NCBI GenBank assembly: GCA_000149265.1
Contig: CH002638.1
Coordinates: 68,771-132,770, forward strand
Length of the DNA: 64,000 bases
Origin: Ciona savignyi
Lineage: Eukaryota; Chordata; Ascidiacea; Phlebobranchia; Cionidae
Direction of reading: 5' to 3'
Position numbers and translations under genes: made by a program. This document shows, piece after piece, positions 1 through 10,300 of the stretch; positions within the stretch are counted from its first letter, which is position 1; each line of letters begins with the position of its first letter. The notes beneath the pieces are model-generated. The model was given only the letters and a program-made list of their open reading frames with translations. It did not search any database and was not told the origin of the DNA.

Positions 1-605
1 TATATTACATAGGCCTACAGCCCTAGAAATTTATTGGCGGGCCGGATGAGAAGCCTTGGCGGGCCGGATTTGGCCCGCAGGCCGTAGGTTGCCCATGCAT
101 GGTATAGAGTGTTCGGTGTGTATAGCAGTAGGTGTTTCATACACAACACACTGCAGTAGCTCCAGTAACCTTACGATGGATGCGGGATGATCTGACGATT
201 GTCTACGTGAACGCCCTCTTACATGTTTCCATTCAAATTTAAGGGACGTGGGCGAGGTTGTTGGGTTACCACTGTTGGGTTACCAATTAAATACCACACA
301 ATTAAATAGCTCCGGTAACTCAACGGTAGTTGCGAGGTAATCTGACGATTACCAGTGTAATAGCACCCCTACCCCTTACATATTCCCATTTATATAAAAT
401 GGAAGGAACGTTTTAATTACACACAACGCACTGCAATAGCTCTGGTAACCCAACAGTGGGAATTGGGATAAGTTTGACAATTTTTGTAGTCAAAGTCCCT
501 TGCATGTTCCCATTCATATATGTCATTTATGGATAGGATATGATAATTATGTTTTCCCGTGAAAACCAAGGGGGTTAACACACGGGCAATCATTGCTTTA
601 AAGTC
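1..605. repeat. MITE right end followed by tandem SINE bodies
   Basis: Bases 1 to about 104 match the right-hand part of the MITE family also seen at 60206-60379 (ending in a GTTGCCCATGCATG-like terminus). From about 134 to 525 the body of the window's main SINE (core words CACACTGCAATAGCTCCGGT and TCTGACGATT) occurs three times in direct order, at about 134-245, 288-402 and 420-525. A remnant in inverted orientation lies at about 528-600. No gene is visible. Confidence 0.6.
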
Positions 606-1075
606 GTCATGAGATTATTACAAGATGTAATTTTCCCATGCTGTGGGTTAATATGTTATTTCTAGCCTGACTGGTGGGAAAAGACAGGATTGATTTGTGA
701 TTGCTTTAAAAACGTCAAACTTTTTATCATAAGTTGTAATTTTTCTGTGCTAGTTCAACCAATTTTAATAAAATCTTTCTTCGATCGGCCTTCAATTGAA
801 TGGGAGGAAGAAATGGGGGGGGGGGGTTCAGTAGGTTCCCGTGTAAATGCTATCTGCCGGGTGGCGAAATTATGCAATCGATATGGTTTAAGGGTGTTAT
901 ATGATTATTACAGTATCTGTGCTGGTTGAATTATTTCCAATAAAATTGTTTTTAGATCGGGCGTCGCTCGTTCGGAGGGTTCGGTCGGTTCCGAGGGGCA
1001 GGTACCGGGGCCACCGCTCGCGAGTTCAGTAGTGGAGAGTACGTGTGCCCCATCTCGTCAAGCAAGTCGAAGACG

Positions 1076-2989
1076 ATGGCCGCTCATCGGGACTCCCTGC
1101 AGAAGAAGATGATCATGCAGGGGGTCCGGGAGAAGAAGATGGATCCAGATGAGGATGAGATGGCGAGCTCCGACTCCGGATCGAACTTGGAGGTGGTGGA
1201 GGTAAGTGCATCACCCTGCCGTCATCTGGCTGTTACCTCGCCCACACCCCATCGTTACCCAGGTTTAACCCCGTCCACACCCCACCGTTACCCAGGTTTA
1301 ACCCCCCTTTTACCCCATCGTGACCCAGGTTTAACTCCGCTTTTACCCCACCGTTACCCAGGTTTAACCCCGCCCACACCCCACCGTTACACAGGTTTAA
1401 CTCCGCTTTTACCCCACCGTTACACAGGTTTAACTCCGCCCACACCCCACCGTTACCCAGGTTTAACCCCGCTTTTACCCCACCGTTACCCAGGTTTAAC
1501 CCCGCCCACACCCCATCGTTACCCAGGTTTAACCACGCTTTTACCCCACCGTTACCCAGGTTTAACCCCGCCCACACCCCACCGTTACCCAGGTTTAACC
1601 CCGCCCACACCCCACCGTTACACAGGTTTAACCCCGCTTTTACCCCACCGTTACCCAGGTTTAACCCCGCCCACACCACATCATTACCCAGGTTTAACCC
1701 CACTTTTACCCCATCGTTTCCCAATTTTAATTCTACCTTTACCTGACTGTGCCTGCTAGTGGCCTGGTATCCAAGATGCTTATATATTCATATTTTATCA
1801 CCGCAAATAAAAACTATATACAGTGGAACCCCGCTTGACGACCACCTCGATAACACGACCACCTCACTATCAAGACCACTTTATTGCGGTCCCAAATAAT
1901 TTACTATGGTAATATATTGCATTCTGTTTCAATAACGCGACCACCCCGGTTTCCAGACCACGACCGCCATATTTTGGTCCAAAACTTCAAATTTAACTCC
2001 GCTTAGGTGACCAAACGTGCTAAATAATATGCCTTTGTCACCAAAATAATAGGGTTAAATTTATTTTATGATGAAAACAATAAGAAAATTGTGGCAAAAG
2101 AACTGACTTTTACAAGATAAATTTCAGTACTAACAGTTGTTTAAATTTATTTTGCAGTATTTGATAAAAATAATGGCATTTGGTAAAAATTTAGTAAAAA
2201 TGCAGACGTTTTGGCTGCATGTGACGACAACTTGCTCCAAATCAAAATTCACTAACACGACCACCCCGCTAACGCGACCGCTTGATCACGGTCCCATAGG
2301 TGGTCAGGTAAGCGGGGTTCCACTGTATATATATTTAATGAAATTTCCTGGAAAGGAAAAAGCAACCTAACAGTTTGACCGCGCATTATTGTTATGGTCG
2401 AATATCAAATATTACTGTCTTGCTGATTAACCTTATGTAAATGAGTATTGATGTGTGATGCTGTGTGCAGTGGCTGCAGCAATTATTGTGACCACAAGTA
2501 TGTCAGGCAGAATAGCTCTGTGGTTTAGTGGTTTTTTTCAGCCAAAGGTCTTTTTAATTTAGTATACCCATCAATCCACTAGGTTGAAGGCAATGTCCGC
2601 TAATTGTCTTGCTCAAAAACACAACCAACTAGCTATAGCAACCCTTCGGCTGTGACCAACTAACCAACTATGATAATCAGTCAGATAAAAACACAGACAG
2701 AAATGTGCAACCCGTCCTAACTAGTTAGTTATGCTATACTTGTTCTAACAAACTGCCGAATACTTTCCACAGCTCAACGAAAGCGCGACGCGTGAAATAA
2801 ACGCGTTTTCCGCACAGATCAACTCGTTAACGGTACGTCAACCTTCTGTCATGTTTGTTTACCTTACACCACCTTCCATTTTTAAAGTCGAATTACTTGT
2901 GTACATAGCAGGCACTCCAGCCTTCTCCCGACCGCCGCTATTAATAATAGATGTTGTTTATCTTGCAGAGTAACTGGGCGGAGAGCTAA
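1076..2989 (+). CDS. Small acidic 68-residue protein, three exons, unrecognised
   Basis: Exons 1076-1201, 2773-2832 and 2969-2989 join in frame, all introns in phase 0, giving 68 residues and a TAA stop. Donors are GTAAGT and GTACGT; acceptors end TTTCCACAG and TATCTTGCAG. The start ATG at 1076 follows GACG, and a GC-rich leader (about 960-1075) lies upstream. An in-frame ATG at 1043 would add 11 residues. The product has a basic N-terminal third rich in K, M and R, an acidic middle (DPDEDEMASSDSGSNLEVVE) and a short probable helix (NESATREINAFSAQINSLT) before a WAES end. There is no signal peptide or membrane segment. I do not recognise the family; a small coiled-coil adaptor is possible but unproven. 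The splice sites and consistent phase support a real gene. Intron 1 is filled by a minisatellite and a MITE. Confidence 0.6.
1236..1740. repeat. 33-bp minisatellite inside intron 1
   Basis: About 15 copies of a 33-bp unit with core CCACCGTTACCCAGGTTTAA lie just after the first splice donor. Units mostly alternate between two spacer types (CCGCTTTTACC and CCGCCCACACC), so there is a looser 66-bp higher-order period. Because 33 is a multiple of three, the array is open on both strands and mimics long ORFs with an 11-residue repeat such as PHRYPGLTPLL. Confidence 0.9.
1821..2325. mobile_element. 505-bp MITE with TA target duplication (Tc1/mariner-pogo type)
   Basis: The ends are inverted: CAGTGGAACCCCGCTT at the left and its complement AAGCGGGGTTCCACTG at the right. 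TA dinucleotides flank both ends (1819-1820 and 2326-2327). The subterminal sequence (GACCACCTCGATAACACGACC) and the TA target resemble pogo/Tigger-like elements. There is no transposase ORF, so it is non-autonomous. A second copy of the family occupies 56898-59507. Confidence 0.85.
2515..2680 (-). repeat. Degenerate tRNA-type SINE
   Basis: Read on the minus strand this is the SINE head and middle: an A-box-like segment, a GGTTGC segment, the word GTTGTGT and the AATGTCCGC/GGCAATG words found in other copies. The tail is missing. Confidence 0.55.
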
Positions 2990-3100
2990 CCGCCATGGAA
3001 ACGCCGCCAATACCATGCATTATACATCATGTGCCGGGTTTTCAGCAGTCCAGCCTTTGCCAAATGCAATTACTTCTCGGATGTACCTTTCGCCAATACC

Positions 3101-3121
3101 GCTCGGTTATTATAACCGAGC
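3101..3121. other. Perfect 9-bp stem with 3-nt loop
   Basis: GCTCGGTTA, three loop bases, then TAACCGAGC. It sits between the 68-residue gene and the carrier gene. It does not match the histone 3' stem-loop. Function unknown. Confidence 0.6.
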
Positions 3122-3162
3122 CGCGTCTTCACAGTATTCTTGTTGTGTTAACCCCAGCCTTA

Positions 3163-3330
3163 TGACGTCACAGGCCTCTTGAAGACGTCACAGTGCCCTG
3201 TAATTCCAACGGAATATAGTATATAATGACGTTTTTCGCGCTGCGGTCAATTCCGAGATGAATTTGAATATTCAAGATCCCATTTCTCGAATACGTCACA
3301 ATCGAAATACGTCACAATCGAATTACGTCA
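3163..3330. promoter_or_regulatory. Cluster of six CRE/ATF-like sites
   Basis: TGACGTCA at 3163-3170, GACGTCA at 3184-3190, TGACGT at 3227-3232, and TACGTCA at 3292-3298, 3308-3314 and 3324-3330. The last three are spaced exactly 16 bp apart in a short tandem repeat. The cluster lies 500-660 bp upstream of the ADP/ATP carrier start codon. CREB/ATF-family control is an inference from the motif only. Confidence 0.5.
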
Positions 3331-3824
3331 CAACCACCACGGAATCTGTTGTTTTAAACGGAGCTCCAATCCAAACCGCCTCCGCTATTATCCCGCCCCC
3401 AACCGCGGAATTTTCGTTATACCAAACCGCAGCTTCAAAATCACGAACCCTTTTTCATATAATTTGCATGTTGTTTTAATGATGGCCATCCGAATTGCGT
3501 TTTATGTTTTTATTCAAAACAAAACTCTAAATATTTTTCTACGTATTTTATTTTTTTCTTAGAAAATCAAGTGCTTTTAATACTGTTCTGTCATATCGAA
3601 GATTGGTAACCGCCTCAGCATATTGTGCTATTTGTATAACTGCCCTAAGTGCTTTTATTATGATGATGTGTTTCGTTCTAATGGTGCTTGTTAGTTCGTT
3701 GGTGCTTTATGCTGCTTTTTGCATGTTAACCATGTTTTTCGCTCCAGATGCTAGTCAAATTAGGTTGTTTGTTTGTAATAAGGGGCTTTGTGACGCCTGT
3801 GTTGACCGTGTGACGGCACAGTCG

Positions 3825-4742
3825 ATGTCGGAAAGAGTGGGCGAAGCGGGAAGTTCTAGAATGATCCCTTTTCTTCGAGATATGGCGGTAGGAGGGAGCG
3901 CCGCCGCGGTAGCCAAAACGACGATTGCGCCGATTGAAAGAGTGAAGCTGCTGCTTCAGTTACAAGCAACCTCGACACAAATCACGCCCGGACAGCAGTA
4001 CAAGGGCATTATCGACTGTTTGGTGCGTCTGCCGAAAGAACAGGGCGTTCTTTCCTACTGGCGCGGTAATCTCACCAATGTTTATCGCTACTTTTTCGCT
4101 CAAGCGCTTAACTTTGCATTCCGCGACCTGTACAAAGGCTACATCGGTCCGTCGACGAAAGACAACAATTTCTGGCGCGTGTTCGGCCTTAACATGTTAT
4201 GTGGCGGCGCCGCTGGCGTCAGCAGCATGTGCATCACCTATCCTCTCGATTTCGCTCGCACAAGGCTATCAGCCGACGTCGGAATCGGGAATTCTCGACA
4301 ATTCAACGGCCTCATGCACTGTATGAGAAGCGTCGCATCCACAGAAGGCATCACTGGTTTATACAAAGGCCTTTCCCTATCAATACCAACCGTAATAGTC
4401 TACCGCGCCACTTATTTCGGCGCCTTCGACACCGCCAAGAGCATGTTGGCGGCGCCAAACAGCACGCCACTCGTTCTAACATGGGTGATCGCACAAACCA
4501 GCACAACACTAGCAGGACTGATATGCTATCCTTTAGACACAGTCCGCCGGCGGATGGTAATGCAGGCGGGTCGCGCCACGGAAGAGCGCCACTACAAAAA
4601 TGCTGCTGAATGCTGGGTCAAAATGTACAGAAAAGAAGGCGGTTTAAAGTCCTTCTACAAAGGCTCATTATCCAACGTTATTCGAGGAATGGGCAGCGCG
4701 CTCGTGCTTGTTCTTTACGACGAAGTAAAGCAAATCATATAA
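3825..4742 (+). CDS. ADP/ATP carrier (mitochondrial carrier family), intronless
   Basis: This is an inner-membrane antiporter exchanging matrix ATP for cytosolic ADP. From the ATG at 3825 the product is 305 residues, the usual length for the family. Three carrier repeats each show the PX[DE]XX[KR] signature: PIERVK at 36-41, PLDFAR at 140-145 and PLDTVR at 236-241. The adenine-nucleotide hallmark RRRMMM appears as RRRMVM at 241-246. Also typical are the segment YKGIIDCLVRLPKEQG, the pair GNLTNV...QALNFAF, and a C-terminal NVIRGMG...LVLYDE block. The usual YFP of helix 2 is YFF here. No intron interrupts the coding region, and its GC content is visibly higher than the flanks, which suggests a retrogene. 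The frame is open upstream to about 3543, with in-frame ATGs from 3660; a T-rich TTTTTTTCTTAG at 3551-3562 could be a cis or trans splice acceptor. Confidence 0.92.
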   Translation: MSERVGEAGSSRMIPFLRDMAVGGSAAAVAKTTIAPIERVKLLLQLQATSTQITPGQQYKGIIDCLVRLPKEQGVLSYWRGNLTNVYRYFFAQALNFAFRDLYKGYIGPSTKDNNFWRVFGLNMLCGGAAGVSSMCITYPLDFARTRLSADVGIGNSRQFNGLMHCMRSVASTEGITGLYKGLSLSIPTVIVYRATYFGAFDTAKSMLAAPNSTPLVLTWVIAQTSTTLAGLICYPLDTVRRRMVMQAGRATEERHYKNAAECWVKMYRKEGGLKSFYKGSLSNVIRGMGSALVLVLYDEVKQII

Positions 4743-5295
4743 TTCTCAGTGAAGGGAATTCGTTCTAGCAATTCTCGGGTTGTTACGTTTAAGTAACAAT
4801 GTTTTGGAGATGTCTGGATTTTTAAGGGTTCTTTTACCAACTAATGATTTTATCCCAATCGTAAGGCACTGTGGCCGTATCTTCTATTACAAATTTATTT
4901 TCTCGAAATGATTTCGCACGAGAACGCAAGCATTAATAATAAGCTGTGTTTAAATGCACCAGATCTATTTATAGATCCTTAGCATTGGCGCTATTTTACT
5001 GAAATGTATGTTTCAAATATTCTGTTTTGAGCCTTTTCATAAAGCCTTGCTTTAATGGCTCCTGTATAAAGCGTGTTCTAGCTGCAAACATTTTATACCG
5101 GACCTCAAATTAATCGTCAAAAATCAATTGTTTCCCGTTAATTTTTCCCTAATTCATTGTTTGCTTAATTTTGTCGATAAGACCAATATTTTTGTCGACA
5201 AACCCAATATAAGTCTTCGCTTCTTTAAATGTCCTTTTCGACTTGAGTCGTACAGACGGTTTTCTATCGCCCGATAACATGAATCAACTGTTTCA
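4743..5295. other. Convergent intergenic stretch
   Basis: AT-rich sequence between the stop codon of the plus-strand carrier gene and the 3' side of the minus-strand small gene. It presumably holds the carrier 3' UTR. I see no canonical AATAAA close to the carrier stop and no other feature. Confidence 0.4.
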
Positions 5296-5303
5296 TTTAT
5301 TTT

Positions 5304-5560
5304 TTATTTGTTCGACATTGAGAAAAAACGTTTACAACTAGATCGTAGGAAATTAGCAATCATGTGACACCACATAATAACGTATTCTAATATCAGCAAT
5401 GTAAGATTTCGTGTTAAAATTGAATAAACGGTTCCGCCAATCAGGGAAATAGTTTGGTCGTCATTAGGCGAAGTCGGGCCAAACAATTCTAGGCCACAAT
5501 AAAGCAACACCGAAAATGCAAGTTCAACGGTGTTAAAAAAGCTATGTGCAAAACTAATCT
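5304..5560 (-). CDS. Possible coding segment with two hydrophobic stretches
   Basis: An open minus-strand frame runs from just after an in-frame TAG near 5560 to a stop at 5304. It reads as two membrane-like stretches separated by GPTSPNDDQTISLIGG and ends SMSNK. It has no convincing start. It could be a terminal exon of an alternative form of the gene upstream of it (5587-5787), or chance. I do not recognise it. Confidence 0.2.
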
Positions 5561-5586
5561 ACAACTGTATGCTAAAACAAGTTCGT

Positions 5587-5787
5587 TTAATAAATGAAAT
5601 TCCTGACTGCGACTGCGGTAGCCGCCAAAAAGCTGAGTGCAAGGGGGTAAAGCGTCCCCGATCCGCTGGTTGTGTTTTCGACTTCTGGTTGATCAGTCAC
5701 TCCTGAACCCTCATCTTGTGCTTGAACCAAGTCGCAGCTGATTGCTGTGATGGTAATAAGGTAAAGTAAGCGTATATAATGTTGCAT
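5587..5787 (-). CDS. Candidate small secreted, possibly GPI-anchored protein (66 aa)
   Basis: From the ATG complement at 5785-5787 the product begins with a convincing signal peptide (MQHYIRLLYLITITAISCD, cleavage likely after VQA at about residue 23). A short acidic, Ser/Thr/Gly-rich stretch of about 20 residues follows, with one N-glycosylation sequon (NTT at 38-40). A hydrophobic C-terminal tail runs from about residue 45 to 61 after SGSG. This three-part layout is that of tiny GPI-anchored mucin-like proteins of the CD52/CD24 kind. The Arg-Asn near the very end is atypical and would also allow a single-pass membrane protein. An upstream in-frame start at 5889 would put SINE-derived residues in front, so the internal ATG is preferred. 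A minus-strand AATAAA lies at 5296-5301. No homologue recognised. Confidence 0.4.
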   Translation of the reverse strand: MQHYIRLLYLITITAISCDLVQAQDEGSGVTDQPEVENTTSGSGTLYPLALSFLAATAVAVRNFIY

Positions 5788-5794
5788 ATTATAC

Positions 5795-6050
5795 GACCGA
5801 ATAGATTGGTCGGTTAGTGCGTTGACTTTTAGCCATGAGGTTATAGGTTCGAAACTGGTCGCTAGCAAATAGGTTGTGTATATGTACAAAACGGTTAACC
5901 CAGTGGATTAATGGGTTCTACTAAATGGAATACACCTCATAATCATAAACAGCACACTGCAATAGCTCCGTTAACTTGAAGGTGTGCGCAAAGTAATGTC
6001 ACTTCTGTCTATGTGATTGCCATTTCCACTCACTAAGAATAAAAAGTGAA
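5795..6050 (+). repeat. tRNA-type SINE directly upstream of the small minus-strand gene
   Basis: It contains the box-B-like GGTTCGAAACTGGTCGCTAG, the AACCCAGTGGATTAATGGGT segment and the CACACTGCAATAGCTCCG body. The tail is eroded. It borders the start codon of the 66-residue candidate within about 10 bp. Confidence 0.7.
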
Positions 6051-6060
6051 TATCTTATTT

Positions 6061-7279
6061 TGAAATGTTTTAAACAAATTAGTCGACACAAAAGGCGCCA
6101 TACGTCATTCATTCCAAAAAAACTAAATCTAGTTGTATTTGATAATTTTCTACTATATTACGTTACAAAAATCGGAAGTAATTTTCTTGTTTTACATTAC
6201 ATTAAATCTGTTAATGCGTTACATTAATATGGGGTGTATTTTTGGAGAATTGTATATTTAATAAAACCTCGCCACATTAAGCAGATGACCAGATTTAAAT
6301 TATGTTAAAATGATTTCTTCCGTACGCACACTAAATTTTCATCGTCTTTATAACTGTTTTTTAACGACGTCTAAAAAGCATTAAATAGGCGGTAGGCATT
6401 CGCTCAATGACGTCACAGTTGTGATAGTGACGTCACTGTTGCGATAGTAATATTTAATTAGCGCCACGATTGTGTTGTCACAAAGAGTGTACTAAACTCA
6501 AACTCTTTTTAAGTCAAGTTTAAAGCGTTTTTTGCTTCTTAATGCACAATCTCATGCTGAACTTTACAAAGTCGTTCGAGGCGACACGGTTAGATCAGAT
6601 ACAATCAAACACGGTCACAGTCAAGACAACGCTCCATAAAATATTCATGGAAATGACAAGAGTGCTTTGGGATAAGGCGTGCATGTTTAAACCAAATGAG
6701 TATATTTTAACCCTCTGAGGAATGTTTGCCGGTATGCGTTTTGTTAGATTCGTTTTCTTACATTTGAATTTTATTAAATCCGTTTTGGTGCGTTTTTGCA
6801 AGTACGTTTTATTCGGTACGTTTCTATGCGTTTGACTGCAAACACGTTTTATTGGATTCGTTTTCCTATAAATAGTATTGAATTCGTTTCCGTGCGTTTT
6901 TGTACGTACGCTTAATTGGATTCGTTTTAGTGCATTTTTATAACTACAATTTCTATACTCCGAATGCTACCACAGTCGTGTTAATTGCGTGGTTGATACA
7001 ATGAAAAGTACACCAACGCGTTTGCTTCATATAATCGCGGCTTTCAAAATGGCGAATAAAAGATAAAACGACAGTAGGTAAAAACTGTTACGGCTAAGTA
7101 AATATACGTAGTCATAAAATCTATAAACTAATAATTTCCCTTTTTGTTAAAATGCCAGCATGTTTATATTTCCTTTTATCGGCCCAGTTTTGTGTAAGAT
7201 GAGATAAATCTTCAGCATATTTCATTCATTTTTATAAAAAATAAACCAAAATATTCCGATTTGCTTAGTAAATTTTTTT
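6061..7279. other. Gene-poor stretch with a CRE pair and a degenerate tandem repeat
   Basis: Two perfect palindromic TGACGTCA sites lie 20 bp apart at 6408-6415 and 6428-6435. From about 6726 to 6940 a decayed repeat of roughly 50-60 bp recurs, built from GATTCGTTTT, GTGCGTTTTTG and TACGTTTTATT. No coding region is supported. Confidence 0.5.
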
Positions 7280-7378
7280 AACGAGCCCAGTTTCGAACGC
7301 GTGATGGGCTCGTCACCGGAACCGATGTTGTATAGGAGTCGGTATTAGCGCGTTAACCTTTCGGCCATACGACCGTTT
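7280..7378 (-). repeat. Second tRNA-derived SINE family (A-box and B-box visible)
   Basis: On the minus strand it reads GGCCGAAAGGTTAACGCGC (A-box-like), then ACGAGCCCATCACGCGTTCG (B-box-like). Related copies lie on the minus strand at about 12285-12345, 21555-21640, 23395-23520, 30285-30360, 32125-32245, 37105-37205 and 47560-47655. Plus-strand copies lie at about 20640-20760, 25787-25905, 29365-29485 and 38385-38440. Confidence 0.6.
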
Positions 7379-7380
7379 AT

Positions 7381-10300
7381 TGTGGAAAAAGTTGTTAAGA
7401 TTAACCAGCCAACTTACACCGGTCATTCGTCTACATCCATGGTCAAAGTACTTAACGGGAACTCATATACAATAACAGTTACACGGAAATTAACTTTACA
7501 GGTATTGGTGGGTTACCATAATTGGCGGGTAACCTTTCTCAAAAACTAGCGCGTTCACTAAATTGACATACAGACGTGTTTTATTAATCGTTCGAGAAAA
7601 TAAAGACATACGGTACCATGATTGATCTCACATATAATTTGTTTGCGGTTTAATTTCCACGTCAAATTGAATTTCCTGTGTTTGAATTACCAGGGCGACC
7701 GTTGTGTAATAAACCACACGCAATCTTGGTGTAAACACAGCAAGAACTGAAGTGCCCCGGTCCAGACTTGCTGCAGATTAGATTGGGCTTCAATTTGCCA
7801 TCCAATAGAGTCTATAGTATAGACGCACATAGTACTTAGCCGCAAGAGTGGTCATTTGGAGAGCTCTTAAAGCGTCCATTTAAACATGCATGGATAATAT
7901 CACAACCGGTTGACAGGCATATAGACACAGGGGGTTTAACGTCCGATGCCCGCACCGTTACCAAGACAATTCTTATACCGTTAACAACGCTTTGGCGTGG
8001 TTAAGCCACTGGCGATTAAAATAAATATTGTCCAGTATTTTATACCATACGGTGGCCTCTCTCGGGAGGTTTAATTGCGAGTTCCGCAAATAAAAAAACC
8101 ACTTAAATGTAATCTACTGACGCAAAACGGGCTGTAAACTGGATAAAAAAAAACTTATAAATTTGCGTGGTAATGAAAGAACAAGACACAGGAATGTTTA
8201 CTGTCCAGTGAAGAATATTGACCAGATTTAACGACGCCAGAACGCCCTTCGTAAAATTTCATCGCGAAAACGGTTGTCACGTCATTGAATATTTCCTGAA
8301 TCAACGAAGCAATTTGTAATTGAGCTGAAGCGTTAATGGCAGGGTTATTGTTACCGACGACCACGGTTCTACTAGATCACTGGCACCAACTGGTAATTTA
8401 ATTTACCGGTTTGAATAACGTCACCTTGGCCATTTTAACACTGTTTTTTTTTTGCAAAACAGCTCCCATTTATCAAATTGACTAAATTTACAGATTTAAA
8501 TATTGTTACCTTCGCCATTAAGGCGGTTTTGTTCTCGAAAACGCCTAAACCCACCCAATCGACCCGCAGTTCGCGTTCTAAACAAATTCGATACAAATTC
8601 TATTGAGTTTCAGAATTAAGTCGTCGATACCACCAGTTCACGTTTGTTTACACATGGCCGTGTGATAAAGACTGTCGGTTCTCCTATGGGAAAGTCGTGT
8701 TTGATAAACCGACAGTAAACATGACTGATAGCCGTCTAATAACCAGTTAGCAAATATATGCACAAGACTTTCTCGACACAAAACAATATCTTTGGAAATG
8801 ATGCACGGTGTTTTAAGGATAATTGTTATAACCTGTACTTAACATTAGTGTGGTTCAACTTGTGTTTTCCCTACTGAAGATTACCGTATTTTATTGTTTC
8901 CTTTACATTTAATATTCGCTGTAACCAACATCATCTTAAGAAGAAGGCAAAATGTAAAATAAAACTAAAACATATGGCCAGTGTATGTAATTATATTGAC
9001 TTTATGTATTTTACTTAATTCTTTGTAAGGCCAGGGAGAACAATACGTTCCAACTGTCACTGACTAACATAACCCCGGTCACTGCAGACTGGTCAGCAGA
9101 GCGAATTTGTTGGGATAAGAATTCCCTACGAAATAGGGTGTGCACCACCTATACATAGGACGAACATATATAAAAATGGTGTTATGGAAGAGCCCCATTA
9201 TGGGTTCAAAGCTAAACCCGATAAAAAATCCTGTAAAGTAAAGTGGATTTTTTACAACAAAATTATCAAGCCCGTAATAATTTCCCAGCGTATTCTTTGA
9301 AGCTTAAACGATGGTCTTGTTTTAAGTTCAAGATAATATTTGACGTTTGAAAAAACGAAAAACATCCCCTTACTGTTGATATTATGTGTTCTATATGTTA
9401 AGATGTTTTACCAGCTATGGTTTCGCCTTATATTTTATTCTGCTTGCCGAAAACACATATATAACTCCTTTTAATTTTCCCTAAATTATCCTTTCTTTGT
9501 CAGAGAAATGAAACTCATAACAACCTAATATTCGTTCGTTTGCTTTTGGAGCCGATTAACTTAACTTCAATATTTCCAGCCATCAGTAAATCGTTCATCT
9601 CATACCGATCGCATTTATATGCAAATTAGCTTCCATTTTTTGCGATTTATTGATTTTAGAACTCTTGTTCCAAGTTTAAGTTTTATCTGAACGAAATTAT
9701 CGTCAACTACTGGTCTATTTCACCATATTTCTACACTACTGGTGTTTAAGTATTCGGTGGTCAGTTTTTTAAGTTTAGTTTATTTTTTGTTTCCACGATA
9801 AAAACACCTTCTATAAACAATTGAAACAGGAAAAGACGGCAAAACGATAGTCATTAAAACACGACTAAAATCTAATCAATTATTTAGGGTGGTATATTCA
9901 AAGGTGGCTGTTTACTCTTAGTCTCCAGGACAAAGCAACATTTTGAATCAAGTACAAATTGGAATAACGTGATTATTAACAAAAATATCACATATAATAT
10001 TGTTATTACGCTTTTTTCAAATTTTTTTTTTGTTAATCGGTGATAAATGCATTAATATACTATTCTATAATAGCTTGCCATGTAATGAAACAGTATAAAA
10101 AAACGTTCAACGCATGAAATTCAACCGCACTCCAGCAGTCAGATTTATCAAAATAGGCAGAAGCGATAATGGTTTCGTGTGGAAAGGATCGGCACCGACA
10201 GGCAGTTATTATCAGAAGTAGCCACAATGCAGTCACATAGCAAACAACTCGCAATTTAGACGCCCACAGATAAGAAAGTGTTAACGTTGCTAAATCAACA

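Noticed and set aside
1233-1724. Long minus-strand ORF opposite the 33-bp array
   Set aside because: It exists only because the repeat unit is a multiple of three and lacks stops on both strands; no splice or start context supports it.
3101-3121. Histone-type 3' stem-loop
   Set aside because: Stem sequence and loop size differ from the histone consensus and no histone gene is near.
4078-4609. Two ORFs overlapping the ADP/ATP carrier in another frame
   Set aside because: Shadows of the carrier coding sequence; compositions are biased and no family is recognisable.
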